Assembly (NCBI GenBank): GCA_018715295.1
Contig: DVLY01000041.1
Location: 1 to 6,712 of the forward strand
DNA: 6,712 nucleotides
Direction of reading: 5' to 3'
From: Candidatus Merdimorpha stercoravium
Lineage (GTDB): Bacteria > Bacteroidota > Bacteroidia > Flavobacteriales > UBA1820
Shown: one piece after another, positions 1 through 6,698 of the stretch
Numbering within the stretch: position 1 is the stretch's first letter
How the letters are laid out: each line of letters opens with the position of its first letter
Notes under the pieces: generated by a model
What the model was told of the DNA's origin: nothing
Seen by the model: only the letters and a program-made list of their open reading frames with translations
Database searches by the model: none
Made by a program: the position numbers and the translations under genes

Positions 1-864
1 ATCGCTGACCACCTGCAAGGAATCCCCCTGCAAAAAAGCACGGGCGATCTCCTCGGCGCCGTTCGAGATGGAGCAGCGCGCTATCTGGGGGCCCTGCACC
101 TGCCGCACCCGCACTTTTCCCAACAACCTCACCGCCTCTCTTCCCGCCACCTCGTACCACTGGTACACCAGGAAACGGTCTCCGCTGCGAACCCCCTGCG
201 AAGTTCCGCACCCGAGGTACAACTCCTTGTACCGCCCCTTGGCATCGGGGGCTTTGAGTTGCAACACACAAGTCTCAAAACGGAACTGCGTGTCGATATA
301 GTACTCCATCTTGGCCGGCAAACTCTCGAAGGCCTCCTGTTCCGCCTCACCCGCTGTCCGGCCTGCGCCCGTCAGCCGAAATTCCCGCGTATCGGACACC
401 TCGCCGCTCGCCAGATCGTAGGACGTAAGGGAGAACACGATGTCCACCTCCCGACTGTCTTCCTTGCGCGAGAGCTCCGCCCGGGAAACATACCCCACGA
501 GCAAGTAGCGCCCGCCGAGAGAGCCCATCCGTTCCTTTCTGGTTTCTTGCTGCCAGGCGGTTTCGCGCTGTCCCCAGAGGGCATTCCTCCAAACCGCCTC
601 CTCGAGGTACAACCCGCGAACCATCCGCGCATCGATCACCCGATGACGTCCCCGCCGGAGAAATCCCTCGAGCACCCCGCTGCGCACCCGCTCGGCATAG
701 GCCGGAGAAACGCCCCGGGCCGTGAAAAAGTAATCGATCACCACCGCGTCCCGATCGGCCGGCCCGTCCACCTGCCGGGCGGATAGTGCCAACCCCGAAA
801 GGGCCGCAAGGACAAAAACCGCTTTGCAAAAAAGGCTTCGTATCATTTCCGATGTTTTTTTCAT
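1..864 (-). CDS. Secreted CsgG/LpoB-like protein with FlgT-C-like end, 3' end outside window
   Basis: This is an open frame of 288 codons from ATG at 864 to the window edge without a stop. It begins MKKTSEMIRSLFCKAVFVLA and has a Sec signal peptide: basic start, hydrophobic core, probable cleavage after LALSA (residue 29). No lipobox cysteine is visible, so it is probably periplasmic or outer-membrane associated rather than a lipoprotein. Residues about 38-165 read like the alpha/beta fold of CsgG/LpoB/TolB-N-type proteins: strand VVIDYFF (41-47), a helix leading to RHRVIDARM, strand RYLLVGYVS (119-127), then VDIVFSLTSYDLASGEV (140-156). Residues 249-288 (GKVRVRQVQG, then NGAEEIARAF) resemble FlgT C-terminal domains. 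An AGGGAG ribosome binding site (871-876) lies 6 nt before the start. The gene follows rpsO on the same strand, just past its terminator. The reading frame is certain; the family assignment is inferred from pattern only, and no molecular function is known. Confidence 0.72.
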   Translation of the reverse strand, partial: MKKTSEMIRSLFCKAVFVLAALSGLALSARQVDGPADRDAVVIDYFFTARGVSPAYAERVRSGVLEGFLRRGRHRVIDARMVRGLYLEEAVWRNALWGQRETAWQQETRKERMGSLGGRYLLVGYVSRAELSRKEDSREVDIVFSLTSYDLASGEVSDTREFRLTGAGRTAGEAEQEAFESLPAKMEYYIDTQFRFETCVLQLKAPDAKGRYKELYLGCGTSQGVRSGDRFLVYQWYEVAGREAVRLLGKVRVRQVQGPQIARCSISNGAEEIARAFLQGDSLQVVSD

Positions 865-870
865 GACAAA

Positions 871-876
871 CTCCCT
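871..876 (-). promoter_or_regulatory. Ribosome binding site of the secreted-protein gene
   Basis: On the minus strand this reads AGGGAG, 6 nt upstream of the ATG at 864. It fixes that start over the next in-frame ATG six codons further in (EM|I). It lies directly beyond the hairpin at 881-928, so the leader between hairpin and start codon is only 16 nt. Confidence 0.6.
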
Positions 877-880
877 ATTC

Positions 881-928
881 AAAAGAAACGAGCCGTTTTC
901 CTTCTTCGGAAAGCGGCTCGTTTCTTTT
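881..928 (-). terminator. Rho-independent terminator of rpsO, potentially bidirectional
   Basis: Bases 881-895 (AAAAGAAACGAGCCG) are the exact reverse complement of 914-928. Inside them, 897-901 (TTTCC) pairs with 908-912 (GGAAA) around a 6-nt loop (902-907). The result is a 15-bp plus 5-bp stem interrupted by one position (896/913), which is C/A in the leftward RNA and U/G in the rightward RNA. The stem starts 23 nt after the rpsO stop codon. The distal arm in the leftward transcript ends in CGTTTCTTTT, a U-rich tail; the rightward transcript would end in TTTCTTTTTT. The symmetry makes it a plausible terminator in both directions, although no rightward gene lies upstream in the window. Confidence 0.88.
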
Positions 929-951
929 TTCGATCCGACGGACGGATTCGC

Positions 952-1221
952 TTATTTTCTCAAGCCAAGTTGTTCGACGATCTTACGATAACGTTCGATA
1001 TCCACCCGTTTGAGATACTCCAGCAGGCTGCGGCGTTTACCTACGAGCTTGACCAACGCGCGTTCCGTACCGAAATCGTGGATGTTCTTCTTCAGATGCT
1101 CGGTCAGGTGGTTGATGCGATAGGTGAAAAGAGCGATCTGCCCTTCGGTCGAACCCGTGTCAGTAGCCGATTTGCCGTACTGAGCGAAAATTTCCTGTTT
1201 TTTTTCTTTGGTCAGATACAT
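952..1221 (-). CDS. rpsO: 30S ribosomal protein S15
   Basis: This 89-residue protein is full length for S15, a primary binding protein of the 16S rRNA central domain that nucleates assembly of the 30S platform and contacts the large subunit. The family blocks are all present in order: DTGSTEGQIALFTYRI (residues 21-36, counterpart of DTGSPEVQ), INHLTEHLKKNIHDFGTERA, LVKLVGKRRSLLEYLKR, and the end IERYRKIVEQLGLRK. Start ATG at 1221 gives MYLTKEKKQEIF, the normal N terminus. The leader just upstream (AACAATATTGGC) has no Shine-Dalgarno motif, which is common for Bacteroidota ribosomal genes. A consensus promoter lies about 50 nt upstream and a strong terminator follows, so it can form a single-gene transcript. 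In other bacteria S15 represses its own translation by binding its leader; the roughly 40-nt leader here shows no structure I can identify with that. Confidence 0.98.
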   Translation of the reverse strand: MYLTKEKKQEIFAQYGKSATDTGSTEGQIALFTYRINHLTEHLKKNIHDFGTERALVKLVGKRRSLLEYLKRVDIERYRKIVEQLGLRK

Positions 1222-1269
1222 GCCAATATTGTTTTAATGATTGTTATGTATGGTTTTTATATACGGGGG

Positions 1270-1301
1270 CAAAGATACGGATAGTTTGCGGTTCGTCCAA
1301 A
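1270..1301 (-). promoter_or_regulatory. Bacteroidota-type promoter of rpsO
   Basis: On the minus strand TTTG (1298-1301) is followed after 20 nt by TATCTTTG (1270-1277). This matches the Bacteroidota primary sigma factor consensus, TTTG at -33 and TAnnTTTG at -7, with the usual spacing. Transcription would begin near 1263-1265 and give a leader of about 40 nt before the rpsO ATG at 1221. Assignment is by consensus match and position only. Confidence 0.75.
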
Positions 1302-1317
1302 ATGTTTTTCGGCATTA

Positions 1318-1348
1318 TTTTTCACTCTCTTGAGTATTTTGTGAAAAA
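1318..1348. repeat. Small AT-rich inverted repeat in the divergent intergenic region
   Basis: TTTTTCAC (1318-1325) is the exact reverse complement of GTGAAAAA (1341-1348), with a 15-nt spacer. It lies about 17 bp upstream of the rpsO -33 element. It could be a regulator site shared by the divergent genes or a chance match in AT-rich DNA. The rest of the 237-nt gap (1222-1458) holds the two promoters, a second inverted repeat and the protease ribosome binding site; I see no RNA gene or small ORF in it. Confidence 0.3.
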
Positions 1349-1401
1349 CACCCGTCCTTATCCTAATAATAGTATAAAAACACGAAAAAAATTCCATGCC
1401 T

Positions 1402-1425
1402 GCCCAAATGTTAGTAAATTTGGGC
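1402..1425. repeat. 8-bp inverted repeat over the candidate protease promoter (possible operator)
   Basis: GCCCAAAT (1402-1409) and ATTTGGGC (1418-1425) are perfect inverted copies separated by 8 bp. The right arm overlaps the TAAATTTG element at 1415-1422. The half-site length and spacing suit a dimeric repressor, and the position would block promoter recognition. Alternatively it is coincidental, or part of a leader hairpin if transcription starts further upstream. No known regulator is identified from the sequence. Confidence 0.4.
1415..1422 (+). promoter_or_regulatory. Candidate -7 element for the protease-permease-purF genes
   Basis: TAAATTTG matches the Bacteroidota -7 consensus TAnnTTTG. 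Transcription would start near 1429, giving a leader of about 30 nt before the ATG at 1459. The expected -33 TTTG around 1390-1395 is weak (AATTCC), so this is less convincing than the rpsO promoter. If correct, it rules out the in-frame upstream ATG at 1396 as a start, since that codon would not be transcribed. Confidence 0.5.
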
Positions 1426-1442
1426 TTTGTTTCCCGCAAAAC

Positions 1443-1448
1443 AAGGAG
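1443..1448 (+). promoter_or_regulatory. Ribosome binding site deciding the protease start
   Basis: AAGGAG lies 10 nt before the ATG at 1459. It supports that codon as the start over the in-frame ATG at 1396, which has no such motif and would add 21 residues in front of the signal sequence. Confidence 0.6.
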
Positions 1449-1458
1449 AAAAGAAAGA

Positions 1459-3564
1459 ATGAACTTACTCAAACGCTACAAATATCTGCTGGCTGTTACG
1501 ATCGTCGGTTTGGTCGGATTTTCAGCCGCCCTGCGGCTCAATGCCGCGCAAGCCACGGACGAGCGCTCGGACAAAGCGCAATTCCTCACCCAACTGGTAT
1601 CCTACATCATCGGACAATGGCATTACGACCCCAAAGCCATCGACGATTCGCTGTCCGTATCGGTGTACGACGAGTACCTCAAGACCCTCGACTTCGGCAA
1701 ACGCTACTTCACCCGGGCGGACTCCGCCCTGCTGGACCGCTACCGGTACGAAATAGACGACCAGATCCTCGCCGGGGACACCATGTTTTTCCACTCGGCC
1801 ACCTCGGTGTTCAAGACCCGGATGGAAATGGTTGCCGCTTCGCTGGACTCGCTGCTGGCCTCCCCGATGGACTTCACCGTAGAGGAAACGCTCGACCCCG
1901 ACGACACCACCTATGCCCGCGACATGACCCAGGTCATGGACCGCTGGCGCCGTTACCTCAAATACAACGTGCTCACCCGCCTGTACAGCGACTTGAAGAC
2001 CGAAGAGGACAAAGCGTCCAAAGACAGCACCTATGTAGCCAAGACCACCGAAGAGTTGGAGAAAAAAGCGCGGGAAGCCGTGCTGAAGAACTTCCGGGAC
2101 TACTTCAAGCGGATCGACGAATTGGACGAAGAAGACTGGTTCTCGATGTACCTCAACGCCTTCACGATGTATTTCGACCCGCACACCCAGTACATGGCGC
2201 CCCGTGAGGAAAAAGACTTCAACACCAGCATCTCGGGACAACTGGAGGGCATCGGAGCCGTCCTGCAACAGAAGGACGGATATACCACCATCGCCAGCAT
2301 CGTGCCGGGATCGCCGGCCGCCAAGAGCGGCCAACTGGCGGTGGGCGATCAGATCCTGGAAGTAGCCCAAGGGCGTGAAGAATACGTCAATATCGTCGGC
2401 ATGCGGTTGGACGATGCCGTCGATCTGATCCGGGGCAAGAAAGGCTCGACCGTACGCCTGAAAGTACAGCAGGCCGACGGAGCCATCAAGGAAGTACCCT
2501 TGGTACGCGACGTGGTGGAGCTCGAAGAGACCTTCGTACGCTCGGCCGTGGTGGAAAAGGACGGGCACAAATACGGAGTGATCTACGTGCCGAAATTCTA
2601 CGTCAATTTTGAAAACGAAGACGGCCGGGAAAGCTCGGACGACCTGGCCAAAGAGATCGCCCAGCTGAAAAAAGAAGGCATCGAAGGTATCGTGCTCGAC
2701 CTGCGCAACAACACCGGCGGAGCCCTTTCGGGTGCGGTGAAGATGGGCGGGCTGTTCATCGACCAAGGCCCCATCGTCCAGGTCAAGACCCGCGAAGGCC
2801 AGATCCGCGTACTGCCGGACAACGACCCTTCGGTCGCTTGGGACGGCCCGCTGGTCGTGCTGGTCAATGAAATATCGGCCTCCGCCTCCGAGATCTTCGC
2901 CGGAGCGATGAAGGACTACAACCGCGCCATCATCGTCGGCTCGAAACAGACCTACGGGAAAGGCTCCGTGCAGAACATCGTCGAACTGGACAACATGGTG
3001 CGGGGCAAGATCTTCGGCGACGACGCCCTGGGAGCCCTTCGCCTGACCATCGAAAAATTCTACCGCGTCAACGGCGCCGGCAACCAGCTGCGGGGCGTGG
3101 CTTCCGACGTGGAAATCCCCGACGTATATTCGGTGATCGAGATGAACGAAAGCACCGAAAACCTCCCCATGCCGTGGGATTCCATCCCGGCGGCCCGGTA
3201 CTACCGTTTGGACAACGATTTCGCTCCCGTGATCGAACGGGCGCGGGCGCGGATCGAAGCCGATCCCTACTTCCAACAGGTACAGGAAAACATCGCCTGG
3301 CTCAAGAGCCGCAAGGAAAGCCGGCCCATCCCCCTTTCGCTGGAAGGCTTCCGCCAGGACGACAGCCTGTACCGCGCCGAAGCCAAACGTTTCGACTCGA
3401 TCAACAAATTCCGCTCGGAACTGGAATACGTCTCGCCCCGGTACGAACAGGCTCTGATGGCCGCCGATTCGACCTTGGCCTCCAAACGGAAGACCTGGCA
3501 CGAAGACCTGCGCAAAGATGCGGCCATGCAACAGGCCGTCGAGATCCTTTCCGACATCCGATAA
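1459..3564 (+). CDS. prc: Prc-like tail-specific (C-terminal processing) protease, S41 family
   Basis: This 701-residue serine protease probably acts in the periplasm, degrading or trimming proteins from exposed C termini. The ATG at 1459 is chosen because it follows AAGGAG and starts directly with a signal sequence or anchor (MNLLKRYKYLLAVTIVGLVG; possible cleavage near NAAQA, residue ~32). Residues about 40-250 form the helical N-terminal domain, ending in MYFDPHTQYM. A PDZ domain spans about 255-345 (GIGAVLQQ, IVPGSPAAKSGQLAVGDQI). The S41 core follows, with LDLRNNTGG, the nucleophile Ser477 in ISASASEIFAGAM (472-484), and YGKGSVQ with Lys501 and Gln505, matching the Ser/Lys/Gln set of E. 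coli Prc. The segment after about 565 resembles the Prc C-terminal helical domain. The length fits Prc rather than the shorter CtpA type. It is the first of three closely spaced rightward genes; Prc is the best-supported name. Confidence 0.93.
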   Translation: MNLLKRYKYLLAVTIVGLVGFSAALRLNAAQATDERSDKAQFLTQLVSYIIGQWHYDPKAIDDSLSVSVYDEYLKTLDFGKRYFTRADSALLDRYRYEIDDQILAGDTMFFHSATSVFKTRMEMVAASLDSLLASPMDFTVEETLDPDDTTYARDMTQVMDRWRRYLKYNVLTRLYSDLKTEEDKASKDSTYVAKTTEELEKKAREAVLKNFRDYFKRIDELDEEDWFSMYLNAFTMYFDPHTQYMAPREEKDFNTSISGQLEGIGAVLQQKDGYTTIASIVPGSPAAKSGQLAVGDQILEVAQGREEYVNIVGMRLDDAVDLIRGKKGSTVRLKVQQADGAIKEVPLVRDVVELEETFVRSAVVEKDGHKYGVIYVPKFYVNFENEDGRESSDDLAKEIAQLKKEGIEGIVLDLRNNTGGALSGAVKMGGLFIDQGPIVQVKTREGQIRVLPDNDPSVAWDGPLVVLVNEISASASEIFAGAMKDYNRAIIVGSKQTYGKGSVQNIVELDNMVRGKIFGDDALGALRLTIEKFYRVNGAGNQLRGVASDVEIPDVYSVIEMNESTENLPMPWDSIPAARYYRLDNDFAPVIERARARIEADPYFQQVQENIAWLKSRKESRPIPLSLEGFRQDDSLYRAEAKRFDSINKFRSELEYVSPRYEQALMAADSTLASKRKTWHEDLRKDAAMQQAVEILSDIR

Positions 3565-3607
3565 CACCTTATCCGCTCTACGCGCATAACGATTGACACT
3601 CGCCCGA

Positions 3608-4717
3608 ATGGTTTCCCGAGAAACACGACAAGAGAAAAAAGACAAAGACGCATCGCAATCGGTATTCGGAATCACTCTGGAAAGGTTCAAACGCAACCTT
3701 CCCGGTGTGATTTCGTTTTGGTTCATCGTCGCCATCGGCCTGGTAGCCCTGCTGGCCTATGCCCTGGCGCCGGACAATACTACCTATGCCAACACGATGC
3801 ACCTGGCTCTGTCCAACAAGACACCGGGCTTTACCATCGACCTGATCCAGACCGAAAAGCCGGGCGCGGACAAACAATCGATCTTCTCCGTCCTGTGGAA
3901 CGGCCGCACCCCGCTGCTCTCCAGCATTCCCGTGACGGAATACACCATCGAGGGCGACTCCATCCGCTACCGCGAATACGTCGGTGAAGGAGTGTCCTCC
4001 CCGGAAAAGACGATGGCCTGCTCGCCGCTGACCAAAGTGGAAAAGACGACGTTTTACCTGGGCACCGACCGCTATGGCCGCGACCTGCTCAGCCGGATGA
4101 TCATCGGCTCGCGCATTTCGTTTTCCATCGGGTTCGTGGCCGTGCTCATTGCCATCATCATCGGGGTGAGCCTGGGCGCCATCGCCGGTTATTTCGGCGG
4201 CAAAGCCGATGCGCTGATCATGTGGCTGATCAACATCATGTGGTCCATCCCCACCCTGCTGATGGTCATCGCCGTTACTTTCGCCCTGGGGAAAGGCGTC
4301 TGGCAGGTTTACGTGGCCGTCGGGCTGACCATGTGGGTGGAAGTAGCCCGTATGGTGCGCGGGCAAGTGATCTCGGCCAAACAAATGCAGTACGTCGAGG
4401 CGGCCCGTGCCTTGGGCTTCGGCAAACTGCGCATCATCACCCGGCATATCCTGCCCAATATCTGGGGAGTGGTCATCGTGATCACCGCCTCCAATTTCGC
4501 TTCGGCCATCCTGATGGAAAGCGGATTGAGTTTCCTGGGACTCGGCGCACAACCGCCCATCCCGTCCTGGGGAGGCATCATCCGCGACCACTACATGTAC
4601 ATGGTGATGGGCAAGCCCTACCTGGCCCTGGTGCCCGGAACGATGATCATGCTCCTGGTACTGGCCTTCATGACCTTCGGGAACACCCTGAGGGATGCTT
4701 TGGACGTAAAATCTTAA
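3608..4717 (+). CDS. ABC transporter permease, OppC/DppC-like (peptide/nickel family)
   Basis: This 369-residue inner-membrane subunit of a peptide/nickel-class importer shows the OppC-type layout. It has a basic cytoplasmic tail, a first membrane helix at about 33-54 (GVISFWFIVAIGLVALLAYA), the hallmark LGTDRYGRD (151-159), then several further helices. The ATPase-contact EAA loop starts at Glu264 (EAARALGFGKLRIITRHILP). Near the end are ESGLSFLGLGAQPPIPSWGG and the terminal TLRDALD. About 95 residues separate helix 1 from the LGTDR motif, well above the 30-40 I would expect in OppC or DppC. This stretch is polar and presumably forms a periplasmic domain. An upstream TTG at 3593 is in frame, but neither start has a Shine-Dalgarno motif, so I prefer ATG 3608. 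It starts 43 nt after the protease gene. The partner permease, ATPases and binding protein are absent from the window, so the substrate is unknown. Confidence 0.92.
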   Translation: MVSRETRQEKKDKDASQSVFGITLERFKRNLPGVISFWFIVAIGLVALLAYALAPDNTTYANTMHLALSNKTPGFTIDLIQTEKPGADKQSIFSVLWNGRTPLLSSIPVTEYTIEGDSIRYREYVGEGVSSPEKTMACSPLTKVEKTTFYLGTDRYGRDLLSRMIIGSRISFSIGFVAVLIAIIIGVSLGAIAGYFGGKADALIMWLINIMWSIPTLLMVIAVTFALGKGVWQVYVAVGLTMWVEVARMVRGQVISAKQMQYVEAARALGFGKLRIITRHILPNIWGVVIVITASNFASAILMESGLSFLGLGAQPPIPSWGGIIRDHYMYMVMGKPYLALVPGTMIMLLVLAFMTFGNTLRDALDVKS

Positions 4718-4750
4718 CCGGTCGATACATCCGCCCGGAATTCTATCGCT

Positions 4751-6667
4751 ATGAGTGAAAACATCAAACACGAATGCGGCATCGCCATGGTTCGCCTGCT
4801 CAAGCCGCTCGAGTATTACCAGCAGAAATACGGCAGCGCTTTCTGGGGCTTGAACAAGATGTATCTCCTGATGGAGAAGCAGCACAACCGGGGACAGGAC
4901 GGCGCCGGCATCGCCGCGGTAAAGATCGACGCCCCGGTCGGACGCGCCTACATCGACCGCGTCCGCTCGAAAGACCCGCAATCCATCCTCGAAATATTCA
5001 AAAAAATAAACAGCGACATCAACCGCCTGATGGCCTCCCGCCCCAAGGCCGAAACGCCGCAGCAGGATTTGGAATGGATCCGGGAAAACATCCCCTTCGC
5101 TTCGGACATCTACCTCGGGCACGTGCGCTACGGCACCTACGGCGGAAATACCATCGAGGCCGTACACCCGTTCATGCGCGAGAACATCACCGCCGCCAAA
5201 ACGCTGGTGGTAGCCGGCAACTTCAACATGACCAATGTGGACTTTCTCTACAACCGCCTGGTGGAAATGGGACACCACCCCATCGCCAAACTGGATACCA
5301 TCACGGTCATGGAACGCATCGGGCACTTCCTGGACGAGGAAGTCGATGCGCTCTTCGCCCGCTATAAATCCGAAGGGCTGCACGGAGTGGAATTGGCCGA
5401 ACGTGTCGCCCGGCAGCTCGACACCCACGCCGTACTGGTACGCGCCGCCAAACGTTTCGACGGAGGTTTCTCCATCGCCGGACTGGTAGGACAGGGCGAC
5501 GCTTTTGTCCTGCGCGATCCGGCCGGTATCCGCCCGGCTTTCTACTATGCCGACGAGGAAGTCGTCGTGGTAGCCTCCGAGCGCCCGGTAATCCAGACCA
5601 CATTCAACGTGCCGATCGACTCCGTACACGAGATCGAACCCGGCAGCGCCCTGATCATGCACCGCGACGGCCGCTACGAACTGGCCCCGGTGATGACGCC
5701 CCTGCCGAAAAAAGCCTGCTCGTTCGAGCGCATCTACTTCTCGCGGGGCAGTGACGCCGACATCTACCGCGAACGGAAAACCCTGGGGCGCAACCTGGTG
5801 GAACCCGTGTTGAAAAAGATAGACTACGACATTCCCAACACCGTCTTTTCCTACATCCCCAATACGGCCGAAAGTTCGTACTTCGGACTGATGGAAGGCT
5901 TCGAAGAGTATCTCAACGAACGCAAAGCCCGCGAAATATCGGCCCTGATCGCCTCGGGCGAGACTCCCTCCGAGGCCCGCATCCACGACATTCTCTCGTG
6001 CCGGATCCGCAGCGAAAAGATCGCCATCAAGGATGCCAAACTGCGCACCTTCATCACCGAAGACGCCTCGCGCGACGATATGGTGGCCCACGTTTACGAT
6101 GTTACCTACGGAGTGGTGCGCCCGCAGGACAACCTGGTGCTGATCGACGACTCCATCGTGCGCGGCACTACCCTCCGCCAAAGCATCGTGCGCATCATGG
6201 ATCGCCTGCACCCGGCTCATCTGATCATCCTCTCCAGCGCCCCGCAGATCCGCTATCCGGACTGCTACGGTATCGACATGGCCCGTCTGGGCGACTTCAT
6301 CGCCTTCCGCGCGGCGATCGACCTGCTGCGGGAAAACGGGTTGGAGGAGATCATCGACCAGGTGTACCGCAAATGCAAGGCGCAACAGGGACACGACGAC
6401 ACCGAAATGGTCAATTACGTCAAGGAGATCTATGCCCCGTTTACCGACACCCAGATTTCGGACAAGATCGCCGAATTGATCACCGCCCCCGACATCCATG
6501 CGCGGGTGAGCGTGATCTACCAGACGGTCGAGGGGCTGCACAAGGCCTGCCCGAACCACCTGGGCGACTGGTACTTTACCGGAGACTATCCCACCGCCGG
6601 CGGCAACCGGGTGGTCAACCAGGCGTTCATCAACTTTATGGAAGGCCGCAAGGAGCGCGCCTACTGA
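4751..6667 (+). CDS. purF: Amidophosphoribosyltransferase (PurF-like), long Bacteroidota form
   Basis: The predicted reaction is the first step of de novo purine synthesis: glutamine and PRPP give 5-phosphoribosylamine. MSENIKHE would be a short propeptide and Cys9 of CGIAM the exposed N-terminal nucleophile of the glutaminase half. HVRYGT and AGNFNMTN (155-162) are further glutaminase motifs. The phosphoribosyltransferase half has FERIYFSR (325-332), the PRPP loop LVLIDDSIVRGTT (462-474) and YPDCYGIDM (502-510). At 638 residues it is longer than classical PurF (about 470-505), with an insertion at about 70-115 and a longer middle. By eye, Phe158 stands where classical enzymes have the Gly of their NGN motif. 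The C-terminal HLGDWYFTGDYPT (603-615) lacks the cysteine pair that binds the iron-sulfur cluster in Bacillus-type PurF. It begins 33 nt after the permease, without a Shine-Dalgarno motif. It could be a divergent paralogue rather than the organism's main PurF. Confidence 0.88.
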   Translation: MSENIKHECGIAMVRLLKPLEYYQQKYGSAFWGLNKMYLLMEKQHNRGQDGAGIAAVKIDAPVGRAYIDRVRSKDPQSILEIFKKINSDINRLMASRPKAETPQQDLEWIRENIPFASDIYLGHVRYGTYGGNTIEAVHPFMRENITAAKTLVVAGNFNMTNVDFLYNRLVEMGHHPIAKLDTITVMERIGHFLDEEVDALFARYKSEGLHGVELAERVARQLDTHAVLVRAAKRFDGGFSIAGLVGQGDAFVLRDPAGIRPAFYYADEEVVVVASERPVIQTTFNVPIDSVHEIEPGSALIMHRDGRYELAPVMTPLPKKACSFERIYFSRGSDADIYRERKTLGRNLVEPVLKKIDYDIPNTVFSYIPNTAESSYFGLMEGFEEYLNERKAREISALIASGETPSEARIHDILSCRIRSEKIAIKDAKLRTFITEDASRDDMVAHVYDVTYGVVRPQDNLVLIDDSIVRGTTLRQSIVRIMDRLHPAHLIILSSAPQIRYPDCYGIDMARLGDFIAFRAAIDLLRENGLEEIIDQVYRKCKAQQGHDDTEMVNYVKEIYAPFTDTQISDKIAELITAPDIHARVSVIYQTVEGLHKACPNHLGDWYFTGDYPTAGGNRVVNQAFINFMEGRKERAY

Positions 6668-6698
6668 CGGCCAAGCTCCCCAAGCGCGCGAAGGCGCC

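Noticed and set aside
259..829. Several frames of 86-175 codons on both strands at the left end
   Set aside because: All are shadows of the minus-strand secreted-protein gene, which alone has a signal peptide, a ribosome binding site and an uninterrupted frame to the window edge.
970..1284. A 104-codon plus-strand frame opposite rpsO
   Set aside because: It is antisense to a complete and unmistakable S15 gene and shows no independent ribosome binding site or family signature.
1335..1341. TATTTTG as an alternative upstream promoter for the protease
   Set aside because: It is one base short of TAnnTTTG and no TTTG lies about 20 nt upstream.
1396..1458. Extension of the protease upstream to the ATG at 1396
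   Set aside because: The extension would put 21 residues before the signal sequence, lacks a ribosome binding site and would start upstream of the candidate promoter element at 1415-1422.
1302..2207. A 301-codon plus-strand frame overlapping the protease start
   Set aside because: It is out of frame with the protease and rich in R, P, H and G, as expected for a shifted reading of GC-rich coding DNA.
3593..3607. TTG start for the permease, five codons upstream
   Set aside because: It has no ribosome binding site and adds only five residues to the cytoplasmic tail; the ATG at 3608 is the more likely initiator, though this is not decisive.
1522..3735. A 737-codon open frame on the minus strand opposite the protease gene
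   Set aside because: It mirrors the protease coding frame, has low-information composition and no family motif; the plus strand encodes an intact S41 protease with catalytic residues.
3578..6559. A 993-codon open frame on the minus strand opposite the permease and purF-like genes
   Set aside because: Its translation is dominated by H, D, G, Q and V runs with no recognisable domain, and it spans two clear plus-strand genes plus the gap between them. Strong G/C third-position bias in the real genes removes stop codons from this antisense frame.
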